From: CAZOOW01 sp964581535
GTDB lineage: Bacteria > Patescibacteriota > Saccharimonadia > Saccharimonadales > Saccharimonadaceae
DNA: 25,830 nt
Assembly (NCBI GenBank): GCA_964581535.1
Contig: CAZOOW010000007.1
Span: 1 to 25,830 of the forward strand
Direction of reading: 5' to 3'
Position 1 is the first letter of the stretch. Every line of letters starts with the position of its first letter. Made by a program: the position numbers and the translations under genes. The notes beneath the pieces were generated by a model. That model worked only from the letters and a program-made list of their open reading frames with translations, searched no databases and had not been told where the DNA came from. Below are positions 15,386-21,752 of the stretch, piece after piece.

Positions 15386-16024
15386 TTACGCATTTTCTAT
15401 ATTCCACTCAAGATTTTCTATATTCCACTCAAGAATGGCAAAGCTGTCTTTTGATACCTCAGATTCGAGTGTTTTTTCGAACCAACCTGTTTGGGACTCC
15501 TGGATTTTATCTTTCTTTAATCTCTTGAGTTCAATAAAAAGCACTTCGTCCCCCTTCCACAGAAACACGTCCCAACACCCACCATGTTTTCCCGTCTTGG
15601 AGCGGATGGTCTCAATAAGTTGTTTTTGTGGCTCTGGTAGATCAACCGGATCGGTAACATCAGGTAATCCAGTGCGATATTTTCGTCGATACGAATCCAC
15701 CCACACACCACTCCATCCTTCTGACTGAAACATTCGTAGTACAGCCAACTCTGCGAATACCGGCTCGCCGTTCCAATCAATGACCGCCTTCCCATTGTAT
15801 GTATTTGGTATCGACGCTCCCATCCACGGTTTGAAGTGCAAGAAATATTTTTGTACTAGAACCGAGACACCGGAAGACAGCGTAAAAATTTCATCGTCGA
15901 CTTTATATGTTTTAAGAAACCCAAGATCGTCTTGGGACGGAGGTTGAAACTGCATGCACTCTAGCGGGTTAGTGCGACTGGGATACCAAAAGGCTCCCAG
16001 CCATTGCGATGGACTTGCGCCCAC
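15386..16024 (-). CDS. PD-(D/E)XK nuclease-like protein (VRR-NUC type)
   Basis: A 212-aa protein. Residues about 145-190 show the VRR-NUC pattern: CWDVFLWKGDEVLFIELKRLKK has the Asp, then Glu-x-Lys (IELK), and a downstream Gln-x-x-x-Trp (QTGWF) completes the motif. So a Mg2+-dependent nuclease is likely. The N-terminal 130 residues are Trp- and Pro-rich and match nothing I recognise. The start is a GTG at 16024, supported by AAAGGGG 5 bases upstream. No ATG exists in frame before it. The gene leads the mod-res-helicase train and is probably its first gene, as an accessory nuclease or a protein of an inserted unit. At the C-terminus the residues LEWNIEN occur twice in a row, from a 21-bp tandem duplication. 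Confidence 0.7.
   Translation of the reverse strand: MGASPSQWLGAFWYPSRTNPLECMQFQPPSQDDLGFLKTYKVDDEIFTLSSGVSVLVQKYFLHFKPWMGASIPNTYNGKAVIDWNGEPVFAELAVLRMFQSEGWSGVWVDSYRRKYRTGLPDVTDPVDLPEPQKQLIETIRSKTGKHGGCWDVFLWKGDEVLFIELKRLKKDKIQESQTGWFEKTLESEVSKDSFAILEWNIENLEWNIENA
15392..15433. repeat. Perfect 21-bp tandem duplication
   Basis: Two copies of a 21-base unit (starts ATTTTCTATATTCC) at 15392-15412 and 15413-15433 with no mismatches. It keeps the reading frame of the minus-strand nuclease gene and adds seven residues just before its stop. It also covers the region upstream of the mod start. Likely a recent slippage event. Confidence 0.95.
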
Positions 16025-16091
16025 CCATACCCCTTTCGAGATATGACCCGCTAGAGTGACTCTGACTGGGAGTCCTTTGATCTCTAGCGGG
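15959..16091. repeat. Alternating inverted repeats around the nuclease gene start
   Basis: The 10-mer CTCTAGCGGG occurs at 15959-15968 and 16082-16091, and as its complement at 16047-16056. In the minus-strand mRNA the middle copy can pair with either the upstream copy (leader hairpin) or the downstream copy. The second pairing would enclose the Shine-Dalgarno site and GTG start in its loop. GACTGGGA lies 17 bases after the start of both the first and the middle copies. A smaller GACTC/GAGTC stem nests in the leader hairpin. Confidence 0.8.
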
Positions 16092-16501
16092 ATTTACGAC
16101 CATACCTTGGGGTTTCCAAGGGTTAGGTCTCGGCATATTCAATTGTCAGTGACCATGATACCACGTTGGTATCGCTGTGTACCTTAGCTTAGTCTTTGGG
16201 TTTTGCGAAGCGAGTTGTCGACTTTATAAACTTTACAAACTTGATAAACGTGACATAATTTTGACAAGGTTTTAGAAGTGTTTTACGTCGATTCACCCCC
16301 ATTGACCTTCCCTGCAGGGGGTATACGATGCAAGTAATACCACAAAGTGATTTCATTGGGCTCCGTTGTATTTGAGGAGAGCTAGGTCGGTCTTGGGCAT
16401 CTCCCCATACGTTCTACCGGGGCTTTTCTAATACCACACAGCGAGATCCACGTTACCTACACAGCGGCTGAACTGTTCTATCAACTAGCCTGGGTAACTA
16501 T
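16025..16501. other. Divergent 477-base intergenic region with small repeats
   Basis: This separates the minus-strand defence block from the plus-strand recombinase module. No ORF with family features is seen. It holds a 7-bp inverted repeat GATACCA-CGT-TGGTATC (16157-16173), a promoter-like pair for the plus strand (listed apart) and a CCCTGCAGGG palindrome near 16312. A 16-base direct repeat with two mismatches (TAATACCACANAGNGA) is at 16335-16350 and 16429-16444. The TACCAC core is shared with the inverted repeat, so one DNA-binding protein could bind all three. Short stems (GGAGA/TCTCC, CCCC/GGGG) between 16375 and 16425 could structure the leader RNA. Confidence 0.55.
16232..16259 (+). 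promoter_or_regulatory. Probable promoter of the ParB-methyltransferase module
   Basis: TTTACA (16232-16237), a 16-base spacer and CATAAT (16254-16259). It would give a leader of about 235 bases that carries the TAATACCAC direct repeats. A TTGACA follows at about 16263 but lacks a good -10. Confidence 0.4.
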
Positions 16502-17836
16502 ATGACTACACCTTTCGCTGAACTCAAAGTTCAGTATGTTCCTACCAATGCGCTGAAATGTAACGAGTACAATCCGAAGAAATTTAGTGATGCGACGATG
16601 GCTGCCTTACGAGAAAGTATTGAGCGGTTCGGGTTCGTTGACCCCCTTGTGGTCAATTCAGCATCCGAGCGATTCAATGTGCTTATCGGAGGTCATGCCA
16701 GATTAAAAATCGCTAAAGAGCTCGGACACCAGACTATTCCGGCGGTGTACGTAAATATCCCGGATCTTGAGAAAGAAAAGGAGTTGAACATTCGCCTCCA
16801 CAAGAACCAGGGTGAACTGGACTTCAGTCTCCTGGCAAGCTTCGACGAAAGTTTTCTTGAAGGTATTGGATTCTCCAGCGAAGAGTTGGACTCCATTATG
16901 AATATGGAGACCATGCCTGAGCACTTTGACCTCAAAAAAGAACTCGAAAAACTTGATATCAAAGAGATCAAAGCAAAGAATGGTGATATCTATGAAATCG
17001 AAGGTTCTCGATTGATGGTCGGGGATTCCACTATTGAAGCAGATGTACTCAAACTCATGGGTAATGAGAAAGCGGATATGTGCTTCACTGATCCTCCGTA
17101 CATTCTCGACTATCTCAAGGGCAAAACGAAACAGAAAGACGGTGTGACTGTTGGATTCGGTGCAAAGAAAAACCGCCGGTACCTTGAAACCGAAACATTG
17201 CCTGATAACTTCACTGAGTTATGGATGGGCAACGTTGCAAAAATACAAAAACCGGACTTCTCGATCATTGTATTCGAGCATCCAAAAAACCTGCGCACTA
17301 TCTGGAACGAGCTCGAGAAACACTGGAGGTACCGGAACACCATCGTGTGGCACGTGACCAATCGTATGCAAGGATTCTCGGCAAAGTACAAATTCTTCAA
17401 CAAGCACGATATCGCGCTCGTTGGTACTGGTGGCAATATTGCGCTCAACCTTGAACCAGAAGAAGAACTATTCCAGGGCGAATATGAAAATGCCCTGTTT
17501 GCGACGTCAGGTAAACCACATTGGGAATCGTACGAGAAAGGCAAGAAGATCTGTCCAACGGACTTCATCGAGCATGTTGCTGCCGACAAAAAATCTTCGG
17601 GACAAGACATTGTGTTCGGAACCAAACCTATTGAACTTCTCGTTCCGTACATAAAAGTGCTCACTAAGCGAAACGATCTCGTCTTAGAGCCCTTCGGTGG
17701 TTCAGGAAGTACCCTCATTGCATCACTCAAGCTGAACCGGCGCTGTTACGTCATGGAAAAGTCGCCAGTATATGCCGAAGTGATACTGAGACGGTGGCAA
17801 AAGCATACGGGAAAAACAGCGGTGAAACTGAACTGA
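16502..17836 (+). CDS. ParB-like nuclease domain fused to DNA methyltransferase
   Basis: A 444-aa phage/plasmid-type fusion. Residues 1-110 are a ParB/Srx-like N-terminal domain: the NPKKF segment near 24, FGFVDPLVV (43-51) and the signature GGHAR (63-67). The rest is an N4-cytosine/N6-adenine methylase. TDPPY is at 196-200. The SAM-binding EPFGGSGS (396-403) comes after it, then YVMEKSPVYAEVILRRW, as in the 'N6_N4_Mtase' family. Such fusions are common in phage genomes near terminase genes and methylate DNA, probably against host restriction. That is notable beside a type III R-M locus. The stop (TGA) is one base before the next ATG, so the two genes are coupled. The ATG at 16502 has no clear Shine-Dalgarno site, but the protein begins in frame with the ParB fold. 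Confidence 0.92.
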   Translation: MTTPFAELKVQYVPTNALKCNEYNPKKFSDATMAALRESIERFGFVDPLVVNSASERFNVLIGGHARLKIAKELGHQTIPAVYVNIPDLEKEKELNIRLHKNQGELDFSLLASFDESFLEGIGFSSEELDSIMNMETMPEHFDLKKELEKLDIKEIKAKNGDIYEIEGSRLMVGDSTIEADVLKLMGNEKADMCFTDPPYILDYLKGKTKQKDGVTVGFGAKKNRRYLETETLPDNFTELWMGNVAKIQKPDFSIIVFEHPKNLRTIWNELEKHWRYRNTIVWHVTNRMQGFSAKYKFFNKHDIALVGTGGNIALNLEPEEELFQGEYENALFATSGKPHWESYEKGKKICPTDFIEHVAADKKSSGQDIVFGTKPIELLVPYIKVLTKRNDLVLEPFGGSGSTLIASLKLNRRCYVMEKSPVYAEVILRRWQKHTGKTAVKLN

Positions 17837-17837
17837 T

Positions 17838-18386
17838 ATGAAGCGCGGCGATAGAGATCTTAGGACAGAAAAGCGATTAGAAACGTTAGCTATCGATACA
17901 GAGAAAAAGAAGCGTGCAATTGTCGAGCAACTACGAAAGACTCCGGTCGTGCAGCTCGCCTGTGAACGCTTGGATGTGGGTCGCTCCACCTACTACAAAT
18001 GGCGAGCTGAAGATCACATCTTCGCTCGGGCTGCGGATCAGGCAAAGGAAGCGGGTAGATTCTTAGTGAACGATATCGCTGAGTCTCGGTTGTTAAGCCT
18101 TATCCAGAACGACAATCTCACTGCAATCATCTTTTGGCTCAAGCATAACCATCCAAAATATAGTGTGCTCGGACGGCTCATTGATGAGTACGACACCGTA
18201 CGAGATCGTCTGAGTGTTGAAGAGCAGACCATAGCTATGGAGACAATGGCACGGATGATTGCGATAAGAAATTCGGCTAAGAACGTGGCGAGCAAGTTAT
18301 CGAATGAGGAAATGGTTGAGCTCTCTGAGGAGGAGGAACGAGAGGTAGAAGAGAGAGGAAAAATGGAAGAACTGTACGGGAGCTGA
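17838..18386 (+). CDS. Helix-turn-helix protein, phage small-terminase-like (phBC6A51 type)
   Basis: A 182-aa protein. Residues about 30-55 form a helix-turn-helix (VVQLACERLDVGRSTYYKWR), like the DNA-binding part of small terminase subunits. A second helical part, about 60-110, has IIFWLKHNHPKYS, which closely resembles the 'a.ifwLKn..p..w' segment common to phBC6A51-type proteins. The C-terminus is strongly acidic (about 155-175, Glu-rich). In a phage it would select packaging sites. Here no large terminase follows, so its role may be regulatory or in recombination-site recognition. It starts one base after the upstream stop and ends 58 bases before the recombinase start. The ATG at 17838 is the first in the coupled frame. 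Confidence 0.75.
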   Translation: MKRGDRDLRTEKRLETLAIDTEKKKRAIVEQLRKTPVVQLACERLDVGRSTYYKWRAEDHIFARAADQAKEAGRFLVNDIAESRLLSLIQNDNLTAIIFWLKHNHPKYSVLGRLIDEYDTVRDRLSVEEQTIAMETMARMIAIRNSAKNVASKLSNEEMVELSEEEEREVEERGKMEELYGS

Positions 18387-18400
18387 GTTGTCTACTGAGG

Positions 18401-18436
18401 GGGTCTGGACTCCCTAGAGGGGTTCTGACATCCCTT
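18401..18436. repeat. Imperfect direct repeat upstream of the recombinase gene
   Basis: GGGGTCTGGACTCCCT (18401-18416) and GGGGTTCTGACATCCCT (18420-18436) are similar 16-17-base units side by side. The first is nearly self-complementary. They lie between the HTH stop and the recombinase start, a common place for recombinase-binding or operator sites. Confidence 0.45.
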
Positions 18437-18444
18437 GTGGATGT

Positions 18445-19731
18445 ATGGAACACACAAAGCCACAGGAGTCCTTAAGGTACGTTCTCTACGCAAGAAAATC
18501 GATGGAGCAAGAGGACAAACAGGCACTCTCCATCGAATCTCAGGTCAAGGAGATGCTCTCGCTTTCCGGGCGAGAGCATCTTCATATTGTGGAAACCAAG
18601 CGAGAATCACACTCTTCTAAAGAGGTCGGACAGCGGCCAGTTTTCAACCAGATGATTGAGGAGATACGGTCAGGCAAGTTCAATGCCATTCTCACGTGGG
18701 CACCGGATCGATTGAGTAGAAATGCCGGAGACCTTGGTGCAATTGTTGATCTCATGGATCAGAAGCTCCTCCATGAGATACGGACGTACAGCCAGCGGTT
18801 CACGAACAACCCCAATGAGAAGTTTCTCCTGATGATCCTCGGTTCGCAGGCAAAACTAGAGAACGACAATAAAGCGGTCAATGTGAAGCGAGGGCTCCGA
18901 ACACGCTGTGAAATGGGTTGGCGACCAGGTGTTGCACCGACCGGATACCTGAACGAAAAACACGTCGACAAGAAGTGTCAGGTACGGATCGATCCGAAAC
19001 GAGCACATATCATCAAGCAGATGTTTGAGAAAGTTGCCCATGAGCAGTGGAGCGGACGGAAGCTGTATCGATGGCTTCGGGAGATTGATTTTAAAACGCA
19101 TCGTGGTAAGCCTCTGGTGTTGGGTAACGTGTACCTCATCCTCCGTAATCATTTCTATTACGGCCAATTTGAATATCCAGTTGGGAGCGGACAGTGGTAT
19201 ACCGGCAAACATACACCTATTATTGATAAAGAGCTGTTCGACAAGGTGCAATTAGCTCTCAATGAGAATTTTGTGCCAAAGACTGAGAGCAAAGAATTTG
19301 CATTTACAAAACTTATAAAGTGCGGTCACTGCGGATCAGGCATCTCCGCCGATGAGAAGTTCAAGAAACTCAAAGATGGTGGGGTGAACCGTCACGTCTA
19401 CTACTTCTGCACCAAAGCACGAAACATCGATTGCACGAATCCGCCGATCAATGAGCCGACTCTTATCAACGAACTAGTGGAGCTGATGGATCGAGTGGAT
19501 ATGGATGAACTTGGTGTACGAGCTCGTATACAGGACGAGATTGCGCGACTCAATAAGTTTCGAGTAAGCGTGCTCGGACACAAACAAGAAAAGACATCGC
19601 TCGATATCGACATGCGCAACTACGCCAAATACTTACTCAAGGAAGGAACGCTTGTAGAGAAACGGGAGTTACTGTCCTGCCTACAAAGCAGGCTAATTCT
19701 AAGAGAAAGAAAAATAGCCCTTAAAATCTAA
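18445..19731 (+). CDS. Large serine recombinase (site-specific integrase)
   Basis: A 428-aa DNA integrase/excisionase. The N-terminal resolvase domain has the nucleophile Ser19 in YARKSM (15-20). Arg residues of the active site lie in QRPVFNQM (63-70) and WAPDRLSRN (85-93). A 'Recombinase' DNA-binding domain spans about 150-275 (GVAPTGYLN; RNHFYYGQFEY). A zinc ribbon has CGHC (293-296) and Cys322/Cys330. The C-terminal helices end in the usual 'EKRELLSCL.SRLIL..kkI' style. It appears intact. It is the third gene of the plus-strand module. The ATG at 18445 has only a weak GTGGA ahead. Its TAA overlaps by 4 bases the TAG of the convergent Nudix gene, so the element's right edge lies practically at this point or the two have been neighbours for long. 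Confidence 0.93.
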   Translation: MEHTKPQESLRYVLYARKSMEQEDKQALSIESQVKEMLSLSGREHLHIVETKRESHSSKEVGQRPVFNQMIEEIRSGKFNAILTWAPDRLSRNAGDLGAIVDLMDQKLLHEIRTYSQRFTNNPNEKFLLMILGSQAKLENDNKAVNVKRGLRTRCEMGWRPGVAPTGYLNEKHVDKKCQVRIDPKRAHIIKQMFEKVAHEQWSGRKLYRWLREIDFKTHRGKPLVLGNVYLILRNHFYYGQFEYPVGSGQWYTGKHTPIIDKELFDKVQLALNENFVPKTESKEFAFTKLIKCGHCGSGISADEKFKKLKDGGVNRHVYYFCTKARNIDCTNPPINEPTLINELVELMDRVDMDELGVRARIQDEIARLNKFRVSVLGHKQEKTSLDIDMRNYAKYLLKEGTLVEKRELLSCLQSRLILRERKIALKI

Positions 19732-20189
19732 AATCGAACGGTGCCTAAGAAACGCACCTCGGGAAAACCATTCTTAAAATCTTTTTTGAGAATTGGGTGC
19801 AATTCCATGGGATACCAGTTGTCCATTGAGACAAAATCCTCAATGGGAACTTCGTGAACATCCTTGAGAATCAGGTTACCGTCCTCATGTTCTGGATCAG
19901 AACCAAGAGTTAATTCTCCCCCATGCACACGGCATACTACATAGAATTCAATTCCATGGTCCTTTCCGGCCAAAATCTCCCTTGTATACACAATTCTGTC
20001 AGCGACCACATCGAGACCAGTTTCCTCCTTCACTTCACGAACGGCCCCCTCAAAAAGAGTCTCCCCCTCTTCCAACCCTCCTCCTGGGAATACCATGAGC
20101 CGTTTACCTTTTTCCTCATGCTCCACAATAACAAGCCCGTTTTCGGTTGCCACAAGAGCACGAACGCCAATCTGACTTTTTGTTGCCAT
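19728..20189 (-). CDS. Nudix hydrolase
   Basis: A 153-aa protein with a full Nudix box at residues about 36-60 (GGGLEEGETLFEG... then REVKEETGL). IEFYVVCRVHGGEL (near 80-93) and DNWYPMELHPIL (near 122-133) resemble Nudix proteins that act on NDP-linked or dNTP substrates. It starts 6 bases after the stop of the GT2-kinase fusion gene and ends the minus-strand train. Its last residues reach the recombinase stop. The ATG at 20189 lacks a strong Shine-Dalgarno site, but the spacing to the upstream gene suggests co-translation. The C-terminus might have been altered by insertion of the recombinase module. The box is far from it and intact. Confidence 0.9.
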   Translation of the reverse strand: MATKSQIGVRALVATENGLVIVEHEEKGKRLMVFPGGGLEEGETLFEGAVREVKEETGLDVVADRIVYTREILAGKDHGIEFYVVCRVHGGELTLGSDPEHEDGNLILKDVHEVPIEDFVSMDNWYPMELHPILKKDFKNGFPEVRFLGTVRF

Positions 20190-20195
20190 AAAAAA

Positions 20196-21713
20196 TTAAA
20201 TTTCTTTTATAATTGCATTCCCAATTTTTTCACCAATATCACGTGACGAGTATACGCTAGAATCAATTATCTCCAAAATTCCCGTGGTACTCTGTAGTTT
20301 TGACACCAATGAATTTTCATACTCTACAAAGAACGCTTCATTTCTAAACCTTCTTTTCTCTTGGTCAGGGTTCTCCCCTGCTGCAACTTGATTTTTATGT
20401 CGCGCCTTTCGGATGGTATAGGGTGCAGTTAAATACCAAACCTGATCATATTTCGCCAGAAAGTTTCTAACAACAAACGATGAAAGTACCATTCGTAATC
20501 TATTTTTTGTTGCCTCTGAGTAGGCCCAGCCTCTCAGTGGGGATGAAATTTGAAGAATAACATCTGAGTTAAACCGCAAAGCCCCTCGTTTGTCCCCCAC
20601 TCCATCAAAGGCATACACAATGGATCGTAAGAAATTTGGACATCTGTGAAGACTTACAAATCTCGAAAAGGCCGCGTACCAGGAACCTGACAGGGGGCCT
20701 ATGCTTATCTCTACACAGACTCCATGGTCTCGAAGAAACTCGGCAGCACTTCGTGCAGCCGTCTTCTTTCCAGAACAATCAACGCCCTCAAAGAGCACAA
20801 CTAACGGTATTTGCCTCAAACGTTTTGTGCTTATGGGTTGCTCCCACTGTTCGCGAAGTACGGGATGCACAAACAGATCCACTTTAAGCTTTACCTTTGC
20901 CGCAAATCTAATAAAAAACAAGACACACCAAAGAAAGAGCTCTTTGGGTGTAGATTTTAGAAGTGTCTTAACCTGAATTCTTCGATTTACATACTCGGGG
21001 GGTAGACTCTTAAATCCAGGGAATAACATGAGACATTTTCGAATCTCAACAAAACGTCTCTTGTAAACTTTATAATAGTCACCCCAGTGGCGAATTTGTT
21101 GCGCATAAACAATTGCACGAGGAACTTTTGTTATTGCCTCGGCGCCATTCTCCTTTTGGATATTGAGCGATAAAAAGATGTCGTCTACCAACAGTGGCGG
21201 ATTAACCGACGGAATGTGCCATTTTTTTATGATAAATGTTCTACCGTGTAAATGCCGTCTTGGAGAAAAAATTGTGCGCTCACTATCATATAAGTTCAGA
21301 GTTTTTTCGATAAGGGTAGTGCTCTGTGATTGATTTTGTGGTTTTGAAACAGCGTACGCGACAAGTGTCCTTGGATCTTGTACCGCCGCAGCTAGATGAA
21401 CAAAACAATCTGGATCTACAAGCACATCTGCATCAACAAAAATCGTTGGACTGCTCGATTCTTTTTTATTTGCAATAATTTCTCTCTGAGCCTCAACGAG
21501 ATTGCCGATGTTTTGGTTGAAAATACGAATATTTGCATCTGGGTTTCTATCAGCCCATTTTTTTACAACGGCATCTGTGGAATCTGTTGATCCGTTTATA
21601 CAAATCAGCACTTCCCACGAGAAACCCAACTTTCGGGCGGCGACAAGAACCGAATCAAGCGTCCTTGAGATAGTTCTGTATTCATTTTTCGCACACACAC
21701 CAATCGAAATCAT
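20196..21713 (-). CDS. GT2 glycosyltransferase fused to thymidylate-kinase-like P-loop domain
   Basis: Counted from the ATG at 21713 (505 aa). The N-terminal part is a GT-A family 2 glycosyltransferase: IGVCAKNE (4-11), ICINGSTDST (37-46), the metal-binding VDADV (93-97) and LVDDIF (175-180). Residues about 255-275 are hydrophobic and may attach to the membrane. From about 302 a second domain begins with LVVLFEGVDCSGKKTAARSA, which matches the P-loop of thymidylate kinases ('FEGiDGSGKsT'), with Gly to Cys in the loop. WYLTAPYTIRKARH near 440 fits the later 'yLdvp.e.a..R' segment. I know of no standard protein with this order. A GTG at 21734 would lie inside the preceding terminator hairpin, so I choose the ATG. 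The next gene (Nudix) follows by 6 bases. Confidence 0.8.
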   Translation of the reverse strand: MISIGVCAKNEYRTISRTLDSVLVAARKLGFSWEVLICINGSTDSTDAVVKKWADRNPDANIRIFNQNIGNLVEAQREIIANKKESSSPTIFVDADVLVDPDCFVHLAAAVQDPRTLVAYAVSKPQNQSQSTTLIEKTLNLYDSERTIFSPRRHLHGRTFIIKKWHIPSVNPPLLVDDIFLSLNIQKENGAEAITKVPRAIVYAQQIRHWGDYYKVYKRRFVEIRKCLMLFPGFKSLPPEYVNRRIQVKTLLKSTPKELFLWCVLFFIRFAAKVKLKVDLFVHPVLREQWEQPISTKRLRQIPLVVLFEGVDCSGKKTAARSAAEFLRDHGVCVEISIGPLSGSWYAAFSRFVSLHRCPNFLRSIVYAFDGVGDKRGALRFNSDVILQISSPLRGWAYSEATKNRLRMVLSSFVVRNFLAKYDQVWYLTAPYTIRKARHKNQVAAGENPDQEKRRFRNEAFFVEYENSLVSKLQSTTGILEIIDSSVYSSRDIGEKIGNAIIKEI

Positions 21714-21751
21714 AAAAACAACGGGCGTGGACACCGGATGATGCCACGCCC
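21714..21751 (-). terminator. Rho-independent terminator between the Nudix-NDPK and GT2 genes
   Basis: On the minus strand GGGCGTGG and CCACGCCC form an 8-bp stem with a 13-base loop, followed by GTTGTTTTT. It begins one base after the stop of the Nudix-NDPK gene and ends against the ATG of the GT2-kinase gene. Read-through or a promoter inside the upstream gene must serve the latter. Confidence 0.8.
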
Positions 21752-21752
21752 A

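Larger units (their letters stand above)
16502..19731 (+). mobile_element. Putative minimal integrative element / prophage remnant
   Basis: Three plus-strand genes form one directional unit: a ParB-methyltransferase, a small-terminase-like HTH protein and a large serine recombinase. The unit interrupts otherwise minus-strand gene trains on both sides. No capsid, portal, large terminase or replication gene is present. I could not find flanking direct repeats (att sites) by eye. The true left boundary may lie anywhere in 16025-16501, and the right boundary near the recombinase stop, which overlaps the stop of a Nudix gene. Confidence 0.55.

Noticed and set aside
16025..16095. Upstream extension of the nuclease gene (open frame with residues such as LPVRVTLAGHIS)
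   Set aside because: A TAA lies just before it and no start codon occurs until the GTG at 16024, which has its own Shine-Dalgarno site. The frame is open only because it is short and overlaps the inverted repeats.
17110..17730. 206-aa minus-strand ORF inside the ParB-methyltransferase gene
   Set aside because: The opposite frame contains the ParB and methylase motifs. This one is Ser/Phe/Cys-rich antisense noise.
18401..18436. CRISPR-like repeat
   Set aside because: Only two imperfect units with a 3-base gap. No array of spacers is found anywhere in the window.
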